Source: Parvibaculum sedimenti (lineage in GTDB: Bacteria; Pseudomonadota; Alphaproteobacteria; Parvibaculales; Parvibaculaceae). From it: 64,000 nucleotides of DNA. Numbering within the stretch: the first letter of the stretch is position 1; each line of letters starts with the position of its first letter. Location of the stretch: assembly GCF_009184905.1 (NCBI RefSeq), contig NZ_WESC01000002.1, forward strand, positions 1-64,000, read 5' to 3'. The notes beneath the pieces were generated by a model. The model did not search any database. It was not told the DNA's origin and was given only the letters and a program-made list of their open reading frames with translations. The position numbers and the translations under genes are program-made. This document shows, one piece after another, positions 17,678-26,152 of the stretch.

Positions 17678-18772
17678 ATGAGGGCAACGAACGGGGCTTT
17701 TGCCCAGAGCTACGCCGAGGCGCGGGCGCGCTTCCTTGCTGCCGCCGAGGCGGCCGGGGCGAGGCTGACAAGCGAGGCCCATCCCTTGCGAGGCCCGGAT
17801 GGCGGGGCGCTCGCCATCGATACCGCGTTCATCGGCCCTGCCGACGCGCCGAAGCTCCTCGCCATGACCTCCGGTACGCATGGCATCGAGGGCTATACGG
17901 GCTCCGCCATCCAGTCGAAGCTGCTCGAGGAAGGGTTGGGCGAGCGGCTCCCCGCCGACACGGCGCTTCTTTTCATCCACGCGGTCAATCCCTGGGGCTT
18001 CGCGCATGGACGGCGGGTCAACGAGGACAATATCGACCTCAACCGCAATTTCGCAGCCCCACCCTTTCCCGAAAACGCGGGCTACGCCCTTCTCCACAAC
18101 GCGCTGGTGCCCCGCGAATGGACCGAGGAGACGCGCGCGAAGTCACGCGCGGCGCAGAGCGAATTCATCCGTACACATGGGCTCGGAGCCTTTGTCGCCG
18201 CGCTCAGCACAGGCCAATACACGCATCCCGATGGGCTCTTCTACGGGGGCCGGGACCCAAGCTGGTCGAACCGCGTCATGCGTGGCATTTTCGAGCGCGA
18301 ATTCCTGACGCGACAGACGCTTGCCTTCATCGACATTCATACCGGCCTCGGCGAGCGCGGCGCGGGCGAACTTCTCTGTACCGAAGCGCCGGGTCATCCA
18401 GTCTTTGAACTTGGTGTCAAATGGATGGGGCCCGATGTGCGCTCGACCAGTGCCGGCACATCGGTTTCGGCGGATGTGCGCGGCACGATGAAGGGCGCAT
18501 TGATCGACCTTCTCGCCTCGGACGGCAAGCAGCGTCAGACCATGGCGATCTCTATCGAATATGGCACCGTGCCGCAGGATCGCGTGGGCGCGGCGCTTCA
18601 GGCCGATAACTGGCTCTACCGGCATGGCGACCCGGAAAGCCCGCAGGGCCGCGAAATCGCGCGGGAGATGCGCGCGGTCTTCCTCGTCGAGGAAGCGGAC
18701 TGGGCCGAGACGATCCACGAACAGGCGGCCCGCCATGTCGACAATGCCCTAAAAGGGCTTGCGAGCAGCTAG
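17678..18772 (+). CDS. DUF2817 protein (M14 carboxypeptidase-like)
   Basis: 364 residues from the ATG at 17678, preceded by GGAGGGG with good spacing. It has the M14-like motifs TSGTHGIEGYTGS, NPWGFAHGRRVNEDNIDLNRN and IDIHTGLGERGAGEL, with His, Glu and Asp residues that could bind zinc. DUF2817 proteins are predicted metallocarboxypeptidase relatives of unknown substrate. No signal peptide is visible, so it is probably cytoplasmic. Confidence 0.88.
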   Translation: MRATNGAFAQSYAEARARFLAAAEAAGARLTSEAHPLRGPDGGALAIDTAFIGPADAPKLLAMTSGTHGIEGYTGSAIQSKLLEEGLGERLPADTALLFIHAVNPWGFAHGRRVNEDNIDLNRNFAAPPFPENAGYALLHNALVPREWTEETRAKSRAAQSEFIRTHGLGAFVAALSTGQYTHPDGLFYGGRDPSWSNRVMRGIFEREFLTRQTLAFIDIHTGLGERGAGELLCTEAPGHPVFELGVKWMGPDVRSTSAGTSVSADVRGTMKGALIDLLASDGKQRQTMAISIEYGTVPQDRVGAALQADNWLYRHGDPESPQGREIAREMRAVFLVEEADWAETIHEQAARHVDNALKGLASS

Positions 18773-18781
18773 AACGACAAA

Positions 18782-18807
18782 GGCGCCGGCGGTTTCCCGC
18801 TGGCGCC
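18782..18807 (+). terminator. Strong hairpin after the DUF2817 gene
   Basis: GGCGCCGGCGG (18782-18792) pairs with 18797-18807 through an 11-bp stem (one G-U) with a TTTC loop, 10 bp after the stop. It lies before the convergent rpmF. Confidence 0.65.
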
Positions 18808-18842
18808 CTGAACGTCGATCCGCCCCCGGAGGGACGAACGAA

Positions 18843-18876
18843 ATCAGATGTCGGACTTGATCAGATGTCGGACTTG
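18843..18876. repeat. 17-bp perfect tandem repeat over the rpmF 3' end
   Basis: ATCAGATGTCGGACTTG occurs twice in a row, at 18843-18859 and 18860-18876. The second copy holds the last codons and stop of rpmF; the first copy lies just past the stop. It looks like a recent slippage duplication. Confidence 0.9.
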
Positions 18877-19046
18877 GGCTTCAGAATCTGCTTGCCGCGA
18901 TACATGCCGCTCTTCAGATCGACATGGTGCGGACGATGAAGCTCACCCGAATCCGGGTTCTCGACATAGGTCGGCTGCTTCAGCGCATCGGCCGAACGGC
19001 GCATGCCGCGCTTCGACGGGGAAGTCTTCCTTTTGGGGACGGCCAT
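18861..19046 (-). CDS. rpmF: 50S ribosomal protein L32
   Basis: 61 residues from the ATG at 19046; an upstream in-frame extension is not L32-like. Start [18 protein letters not shown] is the classical L32 N-terminus, and the C-terminal half ([14 protein letters not shown]) also fits. No zinc cysteine pair is present, as in many proteobacterial L32 proteins. Its 3' end carries a 17-bp tandem duplication. Confidence 0.95.
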   Translation of the reverse strand: MAVPKRKTSPSKRGMRRSADALKQPTYVENPDSGELHRPHHVDLKSGMYRGKQILKPKSDI

Positions 19047-19248
19047 TTCTCGGGTCTCCGGTCTGGCAATGCCTGAACCCCGGGGCTCGCGACCCGCTTG
19101 GGACCGGCTCTTGGGCAAGGCTTGTGAAATCGCATTGGCCCGCTCGCCCGGGAGGGCAACGGCCATTGGCGGGCCTTATACAGGCAAAGCGGGCCGAAAG
19201 TCTACGGGCTTCGGCAGAGGATTTTGGCCCCCTCGCGCCGGCCACCGC

Positions 19249-19692
19249 CTAGCGCGTAGCGACCACCGGGCATTGGGCCGCCGAAAAGCCGGCCCGGCCG
19301 CAGGCCGCGCGAGCTTCGCGCTCGCTGACGAAATTCCCCATTCTGACCCTGTGGAATGTGCCATCGCCCTTCAGCTTGACCGTATTGATCTTGAGCTTGT
19401 TGTCCCGTTCGAGGGCCGGGTAACGCTGGGCCACGTCGAGGTAGCGCCGCGTCGCCTGGTCGATGGAGCCATAAGAGCCCAGCGGCACATAATAGCGCCC
19501 GACCGGCTGCGTTTTCCGCGCGGGCTTCTCCGCGATGGAGCCGGTAACGATATCTGCGTTCGGGTCTTGAGCGACCGCGGCCACGCGATCATGGCGCACC
19601 CGGCCATGCTGCTCGCGCTGGTAGACGAAAAGCGCGATGCAAGCCGCGATCAGAAGAAGCCAGAACAGCTCATTTCTGCGTGTACGCCCCAT
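19249..19692 (-). CDS. SPOR-type membrane-anchored protein
   Basis: 147 residues. An N-terminal membrane segment (about 10-24, FWLLLIAACIALFVYQ) is followed by a linker and a SPOR-like domain from about residue 66 (YYVPLGSYGSIDQATRRY, then FHRVRMGNFVSEREARAAC). SPOR domains bind glycan strands stripped of peptides, at division sites or in the cell envelope. The topology puts the domain in the periplasm. Two cysteines (C130, C140) sit in the last part and could form a disulfide. A specific function cannot be assigned. Confidence 0.78.
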   Translation of the reverse strand: MGRTRRNELFWLLLIAACIALFVYQREQHGRVRHDRVAAVAQDPNADIVTGSIAEKPARKTQPVGRYYVPLGSYGSIDQATRRYLDVAQRYPALERDNKLKINTVKLKGDGTFHRVRMGNFVSEREARAACGRAGFSAAQCPVVATR

Positions 19693-19779
19693 GGCTCATT
19701 CTCCCTGCTGTCGAAATCCGCAGGAAGAATGGAACCATAGGGTTAATTTGTGTTTAATTATGGCACATCGCGAACCGGC

Positions 19780-20898
19780 TCAACGGGCGAGAACCTGCGC
19801 CGCCGGCACATAGGGAACACCTATCGCGTCCGAAACGGCCTGATAGGTGATCTGGCCCTTGTAGACATTAAGGCCGGCCAGCAGGTGCGGATTGTCGGAA
19901 AGCGCCTTCGCATAGCCCTTGTCGGCGAGCGCCAGCGTGAAGGGCAAGGTCGCGTTGTTGAGCGCGAAGGTCGAGGTCCGCGCCACGGCACCGGGCATGT
20001 TCGCCACACAGTAATGGACGACGTCATGCAGGACGTAGGTCGGCTCGGCATGGGTCGTCGGATGCGAGGTTGCGAAGCAGCCGCCCTGGTCGATGGCGAT
20101 GTCGACGAGGACGGAGCCCTTCTTCATATTTTTCACCATCTCTTCCGAGACGAGCTTCGGCGCCGCGGCACCCGGCACCAGCACCGCGCCGATGACGAGA
20201 TCGGCGCCCAGCACATGCTCCTCGATGGCATCGACCGTCGAGTAGATGGTGTTGAGGCTCGGGCCGAACCGCGTGTCGAGTTCGTAAAGGCGATGCAGAT
20301 TGAGATCGATGACGGTGACATGCGCCTCGAGGCCCATGGCCATGCGCGCCGCATTGGTGCCGGAAACGCCACCGCCAAGAATAACGACCTTCGCAGCGGG
20401 AACGCCCGGCACACCGCCGAGAAGCTGCCCGCGGCCGCCCTGCGCAATCTCGAGACAATGCGCGCCAGCCTGGATCGACATGCGGCCCGCGACTTCGGAC
20501 ATCGGCGCGAGCAGCGGGAGACCGCCCCGCGCGTCGGTCACCGTTTCATAGGCAATTGCAACAACGCCAGATTTCATCAGTCCGCGCGCCTGTTCCGGAT
20601 CTGGCGCGAGATGGAGATAAGTGAAGAGCACCTGGCCTTCGCGGAGCTGCTTCCACTCCGATTCCTGCGGCTCCTTCACTTTCACGATCATGTCGGCGCT
20701 GGCGAAAATCTCTTCCGCCGTGTCGATGAGCTTCGCACCAGCCGCCACATATTGTTCATCGAGAAGGCCGATGGCGAAGCCTGCGCCCTTCTGCACCAGA
20801 ACCTCGTGTCCGTGGAAGACTGCCTCGCGCACGGCAGATGGCGTCATGCCGACGCGGTATTCGTGGACCTTGATTTCCTTGGGAACACCGATGCGCAT
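19780..20898 (-). CDS. ald: Alanine dehydrogenase
   Basis: 372 residues, the usual length. It interconverts L-alanine with pyruvate and ammonia using NAD. The catalytic K75 (IVKVKEPQ) and H96 (LHLAPD) are at the expected positions, and the nucleotide fold has VVILGGGVSGTNAARMAMG. The N-terminal MRIGVPKEIKVHEYRVGMTP is the family opening. It stands alone, with an AT-rich 224-bp divergent region shared with a Nudix gene; no Lrp-type regulator is next to it. Confidence 0.95.
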   Translation of the reverse strand: MRIGVPKEIKVHEYRVGMTPSAVREAVFHGHEVLVQKGAGFAIGLLDEQYVAAGAKLIDTAEEIFASADMIVKVKEPQESEWKQLREGQVLFTYLHLAPDPEQARGLMKSGVVAIAYETVTDARGGLPLLAPMSEVAGRMSIQAGAHCLEIAQGGRGQLLGGVPGVPAAKVVILGGGVSGTNAARMAMGLEAHVTVIDLNLHRLYELDTRFGPSLNTIYSTVDAIEEHVLGADLVIGAVLVPGAAAPKLVSEEMVKNMKKGSVLVDIAIDQGGCFATSHPTTHAEPTYVLHDVVHYCVANMPGAVARTSTFALNNATLPFTLALADKGYAKALSDNPHLLAGLNVYKGQITYQAVSDAIGVPYVPAAQVLAR

Positions 20899-21122
20899 GG
20901 AGGCCTCTCACTGGTTCGGGACGGCGAGACGCCGTCGTTTCAGATTGAATCTACCGCCGCACCAACGGCCTTCCAATATCCTCAAACGGTTAAATCTCGC
21001 GTGTGTGTTTAATATAATAACCAGTGCCTCGCCATATGACGGCGCAGACGCACATTTTCGTGACAGAGATTGCCCATATATTAAACAGCGTGAAGCCTCT
21101 CGACCACGTGCTAGAAAAAGAC

Positions 21123-21743
21123 ATGACACATATTTTCGATGAAGCTCTGCGCGAAAAAATCGCATCCCGACTGTCAGACTTCGAGCGCAAGGCACATGAA
21201 GGGAGCGGCCTCAAACGCGCCGCTGTAGCCATCGCCATCGCGCCGCATGACGAGGGCGCGAGTTTCCTGCTGACACGCCGCGCGCCGCGCCTCAACGCGC
21301 ATGCGGGGCAATGGGCCCTGCCGGGCGGACGGCTCGACGCGGGCGAGACGGCAACCGAAGCAGCGATTCGCGAACTCAAAGAGGAAATTTCGCTCAGTGT
21401 TGGGAAAGAAGCCGTACTCGGTGCGCTCGACGATTATCCGACGCGATCCGGCTATGTCATCACGCCCGTTGTCGTCTGGGCAAAAAACACCGGGGCGATG
21501 AAACCCAATCCGGGCGAGGTCGAGTCGATCCACCGCTTTCATCTCTCTGAACTCGAAAGACCGGATTCGCCGGTCTTCCTCACGATTCCCGAAAGCGAAC
21601 GTCCGGTGATCCGGCTCCTTCTCGGAGAAAGCCATGTACATGCGCCGACGGCAGCCATGCTCTACCAGTTCCGGGAAGTGGCACTAGGCGGACGGGCCAC
21701 ACGCGTCGCACATCTCGAGCAGCCTGTCTGGGCCTGGAAGTAA
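21123..21743 (+). CDS. CoA-pyrophosphatase-like Nudix hydrolase
   Basis: 206 residues from ATG 21123; starts at 21036 or 21024 would add up to 33 residues and cannot be excluded because no start has a strong ribosome site. The Nudix box runs from GGRLDAGET to RELKEEISL, with all catalytic Glu residues. The preceding LLTRRAPRLNAHAGQWALPGG is typical of the CoA diphosphatase (NudL-type) subgroup, which cleaves CoA or other nucleoside diphosphate derivatives. Cytoplasmic. It is divergent from ald. Confidence 0.85.
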   Translation: MTHIFDEALREKIASRLSDFERKAHEGSGLKRAAVAIAIAPHDEGASFLLTRRAPRLNAHAGQWALPGGRLDAGETATEAAIRELKEEISLSVGKEAVLGALDDYPTRSGYVITPVVVWAKNTGAMKPNPGEVESIHRFHLSELERPDSPVFLTIPESERPVIRLLLGESHVHAPTAAMLYQFREVALGGRATRVAHLEQPVWAWK

Positions 21744-21749
21744 ATCCCC

Positions 21750-21944
21750 TCAGGCCGCGCGCATGGCGCCATTGTGGCCGTCGTGCCAGCTCTCATACGC
21801 AAAGTGGATGAGAGCGTTCACCGCAGGCTCGACCAGCGCGACGCTCGCCGCGAGGGCGGCCTGACCCGTCAGCGCATAGGCGACGGCCAGTCCAACGAAG
21901 AAATGGACAACCGAGAAGGCAACGGCTTTTCTGGCGGCACGCAT
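21750..21944 (-). CDS. DUF2061 small membrane protein
   Basis: 64 residues with two hydrophobic segments. The pattern KAVAFSVVHFFVGLAVAYALTG followed by NALIHFAYESWHD matches DUF2061, small inner-membrane proteins of unknown function. The ATG at 21944 follows GAGGAGC. It ends 6 bp from the convergent Nudix gene and is divergent from the HupE-like gene. Confidence 0.75.
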   Translation of the reverse strand: MRAARKAVAFSVVHFFVGLAVAYALTGQAALAASVALVEPAVNALIHFAYESWHDGHNGAMRAA

Positions 21945-21996
21945 GATGAACGCTCCTCTGTTCGGCTTTTGTTGCGAACTATTATCATTTAAATCT

Positions 21997-22008
21997 AGGG
22001 GCGCCCCT
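21997..22008. promoter_or_regulatory. GC palindrome and AT-rich box in the DUF2061-hupE divergent region
   Basis: AGGGGCGCCCCT (21997-22008) is a perfect palindrome, and next to it is an AT-rich run containing ATTATCATTTAAA. The latter resembles a metal-regulator box by eye only. It could control the HupE-like permease downstream. Confidence 0.25.
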
Positions 22009-22081
22009 TGTCAAGGGCGGGCCGCAAAGGCAGGGTTTCGGCGGAAATGACCATTTCGGAACTGCCAGCGCGAGGCGCAAG

Positions 22082-22684
22082 ATGATCAAAATACCTCTCC
22101 GCCTTCCGTCCATCGCCGCAGCGCTGCTGCTCGCGTCGGGTAGCGCCGAGGCCCATACCGGCATGGGCAGCGCCAGCGGCTTCGTCCACGGCTTCGCGCA
22201 TCCGATCAGCGGCATCGACCATGTTCTGGCGATGGTGGCGGTCGGGCTCTTCGCCGCCCATCTCGGCGGGCGGGCGCTCTGGCTCGTGCCGCTTTCCTTC
22301 GCATCGATGATGATTGTGGGCGGCGCACTGGGAATGACGGGATTTCATATCCCCTTCGTCGAATTCGGAATCGGACTTTCCATCGTCGTGCTTGGGGCCG
22401 CCATTGCATTCAGCCTCGACACCCCGACCTCGGCAGCGATGGCGGTGGTCGGCTTCTTCGCGGTTTTCCACGGCCATGCGCATGGCGCGGAGATGCCGGA
22501 AACCGCCTCGGGCTTCGAATATGGATTGGGCTTCGTCCTCGCGACGGTGGCCCTCCACGGCCTCGGCATCGGACTTGGTCTCGCGCTCGGTGGAATGAAC
22601 CATGTCCACAGCCCCCGCATCCTTCGCCTCGGAGGAGGCGCCATGGCGCTTTGCGGCATCGCCATTCTCGCGGGCCACATCTAG
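22082..22684 (+). CDS. HupE/UreJ-type nickel/cobalt permease-like protein
   Basis: 200 residues with a signal-like first segment ending at AEA-HTGMG and about six further hydrophobic helices. The motif HPISGIDHVLAMVAVGL and the later FFAVFHGHAHGAEM contain the conserved His and Asp of the family, which moves nickel or cobalt across the inner membrane. No urease or hydrogenase gene is near, so the metal and its use are unclear. A divergent regulatory region may respond to a metal. Confidence 0.85.
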   Translation: MIKIPLRLPSIAAALLLASGSAEAHTGMGSASGFVHGFAHPISGIDHVLAMVAVGLFAAHLGGRALWLVPLSFASMMIVGGALGMTGFHIPFVEFGIGLSIVVLGAAIAFSLDTPTSAAMAVVGFFAVFHGHAHGAEMPETASGFEYGLGFVLATVALHGLGIGLGLALGGMNHVHSPRILRLGGGAMALCGIAILAGHI

Positions 22685-22697
22685 GTCGGACGAGAAA

Positions 22698-25202
22698 TCA
22701 CGCGGTCAGGCGGCTCCGCCAGAATGGCTTGAGAAGCTCCAGAACGACCAGTGTGCCGATACCCCCGAGAGCCGCCACCGCCAGATCGTCGGCATGAAGC
22801 GGACCGAAGCGGAAGAGGTCGCGCGCCGGCGGCCAGAAGAGAGTGACCGCGAGGACGGCACCCACTGCCGCCATTTCGAGCCAGAGCGCCCTGTTATGCG
22901 CCCTGAGCGCGCCCAGAAGCGAGGTGCTGAAGGAACGGTTGGCGAAAATGAGCGAGATATTGGTCAACACCAGCGTGACGAAAGTGACGGCCCGCACTTC
23001 CGGCTCGCTCATGCCCCGACTCAGGGCAAGCGCATAGCTGGCCATGATGACGCCAAGCGCGAGAAACCCCTGAACAAGGCTCCAGACGACAAGGCTGCTG
23101 GAAAATAGCGGGCTGTTCCGATCACGCGGCTTGCGGCTCATCACATTGGGCTCCTCCTCTTCGGCCTCAAAAACTACGGAGCAGACCGGATCGATGACCA
23201 TTTCGAGAAAGGCGATATGGATCGGCGTAAGAATGAGCGGTCCACCGAAGATGAGCGGCACGATCGCGACGCCGGCAATGGGCACATGGACGGCGAGGAT
23301 ATAGCCCATGGCCTTGCGGATATTGTCGTAGATGCGGCGGCCAAGCCGCACCGTCTTCACCATCGAGGCAAAATCGTCGTCCAGCAAAACGATCGCCGCC
23401 GCCTCGCGCGCGACGTCGGTGCCGCGTCCGCCCATGGCGATGCCGATATGCGCGGCCTTGAGCGCCGGCGCGTCGTTCACGCCATCGCCCGTCATGGCGA
23501 CAATCTCGTTATTGGCCTTGAGCGCCTGAACGATGCGGAGCTTCTGCTCGGGCAGGATGCGGGCGAAAACAGTCGCATGGCGCACATGCTCACGCAGCGC
23601 CTTGTCGTCGAGTTGGTCGATCTCGGCGCCTGTCAGCACATCGCCGACATCGAGCCCAGCCTCCTCGGCGATGCTGCGGGCCGTCGCCGGATAGTCGCCC
23701 GTAATCATGGCGACGCGGATGCCTGCCGCGCGGCATTCGCGCACGGCCTGCTTCGCTTCGGGACGCAAGGGATCGGCAAGACCGACAAGACCGGCAAAGC
23801 GCACGGAGAGGTCGAAGGGCGACGATGGCATAGGCCCGTCATGTTCACCTTCCGCAAGTCCCAGAACGCGCATGCCCTTTGCCGCCATGTCGTCAACGGA
23901 GCGGTGGATCGCGGCGACCTCCTCCTCCGGCAATTTGCAGAGCTTCGCGATCGCTTCCGGCGCACCCTTGGCGGCAATGATGTAACCGGGTCTGTCCGGC
24001 GCCTTCCAGATTTGAGTGACCGCCAGAAGTTCCGAGGAAAGACCGAAGCCCTGTTCGAGCGTCCAGTCGCCATCCGGCGTCGCGAGCGCATGGAACGCCT
24101 TTTCCATCGGATCGAAAGGTTCCTGCGCGCTGGCGAGCACACCGAGATCGAGCAACCGCTTCAGCGGCGCGGGCACTTCTTCTCCGTCCATGTGATAGAC
24201 GAAATCGCCGACGCGCAGTTCCGCCACCGTCATGCGGTTCTGCGTCAGTGTGCCCGTCTTGTCGGTGCAGAGAACCGTGGTCGCGCCCAGTGTTTCGATG
24301 GCCGAGGCGCGGCGCGTCAGCACACGGGCGCGCGAAATGCGCCACGAGCCCATCACCATGAAGACAGTGAGGACGAGCGGAATTTCCTCCGGCAGCATCG
24401 ACATGCTGATGGCGATGCCAGCGAGAAGACCGCCGAGCCAATCATGCCGCGTCAGCGCATAAAGAACGACGACGGCGGAGGCAAGAAGACCGCCGATGAT
24501 CGCAAAGCCACGCACCAGCGATCCCGTCTGTGCGCGAAGTGGCGGCTCTTCAGTCTCAATACCGCCGAGCGCTGTACCGATCTTGCCGATCTCGCTCAAG
24601 GGACCGGTCGCGACGACTTCGCCAGTCCCCTGCCCATGCACAAGGAGCGTGCCGGAAAAGACGAAGGGCAGATCCTCGCCGCCTGGACGAACTACCTCGA
24701 CCTCGCGACTCGACGCGATCTTGCGCACGGGCGCCGATTCGCCGGTGAGCAGCGACTCATCAACCAGCAGCTCGCTTGCCGAAATCATCCGCATATCCGC
24801 GGGCACGCGGTCACCTTCCGCCAGCATGACGATATCGCCGCGCACCACGTCGCGCCCGGCTATGCGTTTTGCGTGGCCGTCGCGGATGACCAGCGCGCGC
24901 GGACTGGTGAGATCGCGCAAGGCTTCGATCACACGCTCGCTGCGCGTTTCCTGAATGACGGCGATGGAAATGGAAAGGGAGGCGAAGCAGAGGAGGATGA
25001 GCGCCTCTTCATGATCGCCAAGTATGAGGTAAATGACGCCCGCGCCGAGAAGCAGGCCGAACATCGGCTCGCGCACCACATCGAAGGCAATGCGGAATAC
25101 GGTCCGCTTGTCGGGCTGCGGCAGGAGATTGGGCCCTTCCGCCTTGAGCCTTGCGGCGGCCTCAGTCTCCGAAAGCCCCTGAGGCCCCTTCCCTTCCTGC
25201 AT
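22698..25202 (-). CDS. P2-type cation-transporting ATPase
   Basis: 834 residues from the ATG at 25202 (GAGGG precedes it; a second ATG 15 bp upstream is less favoured). The order is N-terminal cation-ATPase domain, two helices, actuator domain with TGES (153-156), helix 4 with PEEIPLVLTVF (271-281), phosphorylation site DKTGT (D314), the hinge motif MTGDGVNDAPA and six C-terminal helices. PEEIP is the Ca/Mn-type ion-binding helix, so it probably exports a divalent cation such as Ca or Mn. The ion is inferred. Confidence 0.9.
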   Translation of the reverse strand: MQEGKGPQGLSETEAAARLKAEGPNLLPQPDKRTVFRIAFDVVREPMFGLLLGAGVIYLILGDHEEALILLCFASLSISIAVIQETRSERVIEALRDLTSPRALVIRDGHAKRIAGRDVVRGDIVMLAEGDRVPADMRMISASELLVDESLLTGESAPVRKIASSREVEVVRPGGEDLPFVFSGTLLVHGQGTGEVVATGPLSEIGKIGTALGGIETEEPPLRAQTGSLVRGFAIIGGLLASAVVVLYALTRHDWLGGLLAGIAISMSMLPEEIPLVLTVFMVMGSWRISRARVLTRRASAIETLGATTVLCTDKTGTLTQNRMTVAELRVGDFVYHMDGEEVPAPLKRLLDLGVLASAQEPFDPMEKAFHALATPDGDWTLEQGFGLSSELLAVTQIWKAPDRPGYIIAAKGAPEAIAKLCKLPEEEVAAIHRSVDDMAAKGMRVLGLAEGEHDGPMPSSPFDLSVRFAGLVGLADPLRPEAKQAVRECRAAGIRVAMITGDYPATARSIAEEAGLDVGDVLTGAEIDQLDDKALREHVRHATVFARILPEQKLRIVQALKANNEIVAMTGDGVNDAPALKAAHIGIAMGGRGTDVAREAAAIVLLDDDFASMVKTVRLGRRIYDNIRKAMGYILAVHVPIAGVAIVPLIFGGPLILTPIHIAFLEMVIDPVCSVVFEAEEEEPNVMSRKPRDRNSPLFSSSLVVWSLVQGFLALGVIMASYALALSRGMSEPEVRAVTFVTLVLTNISLIFANRSFSTSLLGALRAHNRALWLEMAAVGAVLAVTLFWPPARDLFRFGPLHADDLAVAALGGIGTLVVLELLKPFWRSRLTA

Positions 25203-25227
25203 AGGTGCCGCCCTCATCTTTCCGAAT

Positions 25228-25257
25228 ATGGACCGGAAGTCTGCACATCCGGTCCAT
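25228..25257. terminator. Hairpin between the GST and the cation ATPase
   Basis: ATGGACCGGA (25228-25237) pairs perfectly with TCCGGTCCAT (25248-25257) across a 10-nt loop. It lies just upstream of the ATPase start and downstream of the GST stop on the same strand, so it could be the GST terminator or attenuate the ATPase. Confidence 0.45.
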
Positions 25258-25283
25258 GCTCGGCAATCCTTGCGACGGGTGCT

Positions 25284-25970
25284 TCAGCGCTGCACCATCT
25301 TCAGGGCTTCCTCGGCGAACTTCTTCGCGCCCTGGCCATCGCCTTCCTGCAGCGTCTTGAGATCGACGGGGATCGCAATGCCCTTCTGCGCGGCCGGGCG
25401 CGCGGCGATCGCCTCTACCCAGCGGCTCAGATGCGGCAGGTCGTCGATTTCAACTCCGGACCATTTATGCGTTCGCACCCAGGACCAGTTGGCAATATCG
25501 GCGATCGAATAATCGCCCGCGAGATATTCATGCTCCTTCAGACGCCCGTCGAGCACGGTGAAGAGGCGCTTTGTCTCGTTCTGATAGCGGTCGATAGCGG
25601 CTTGAATCTTTTCAGGGAAATATCGGAAGAAGACATTGGCCTGCCCCATCATCGGCCCGATGCCGCCCATCTGGAACATCAACCACTGAATGACCAGCGA
25701 CCGGCCCTTCGCATCGGTCGGCATCAACCTGCCGGTTTTTTCGGCAAGATAGATCAGAATCGCGCCCGATTCGAATACCGCGAAGTTATCCGCGTCGCGA
25801 TCCACGATCGCCGGGATACGCCCGTTCGGGCAGATCTTCAGGAACCACTCTTCCTTCTGCTCATTCTTGGACAGGCTGATCGGATGAACCTCGTAAGGCA
25901 GGGCCAGTTCCTCAAGCGCAATCGAGGCTTTCCAGCCATTTGGCGTCGAGGCGGTATAGAGATCGATCAT
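25284..25970 (-). CDS. Glutathione S-transferase (Ure2p/YfcG-like)
   Basis: 228 residues from the ATG at 25970, preceded by a perfect GGAGG site. The thioredoxin-like N-terminal domain starts [21 protein letters not shown] and has the cis-Pro in NGRIPAIVD and the [11 protein letters not shown] motif that binds the glutathione gamma-Glu. A helical C-terminal domain follows, with [15 protein letters not shown]. Disulfide-bond oxidoreductase or peroxidase activity is known for relatives; no pathway is suggested by the neighbours. Confidence 0.9.
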   Translation of the reverse strand: MIDLYTASTPNGWKASIALEELALPYEVHPISLSKNEQKEEWFLKICPNGRIPAIVDRDADNFAVFESGAILIYLAEKTGRLMPTDAKGRSLVIQWLMFQMGGIGPMMGQANVFFRYFPEKIQAAIDRYQNETKRLFTVLDGRLKEHEYLAGDYSIADIANWSWVRTHKWSGVEIDDLPHLSRWVEAIAARPAAQKGIAIPVDLKTLQEGDGQGAKKFAEEALKMVQR

Positions 25971-26152
25971 TTGTTTCCTCCCGGTCATTTCGATCAGGCA
26001 GCATATCTCGTGATGCGCCGACGATGCGACAAGAGCTTTTGTGCGGCCCAGCCTTGCCTTGATCCAAAAACCATTGAAGACTGATCGGGCTCCCGGCACG
26101 CGCCTTGCTGGGCTCGGCTCGACACCATCATCTCGCGGGACGACAAAGCATC

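Noticed and set aside
23217-26084. 955-codon open frame on the plus strand
   Set aside because: It is antisense to the P-type ATPase and GST genes, which have clear family motifs; such long antisense frames are common in GC-rich DNA.
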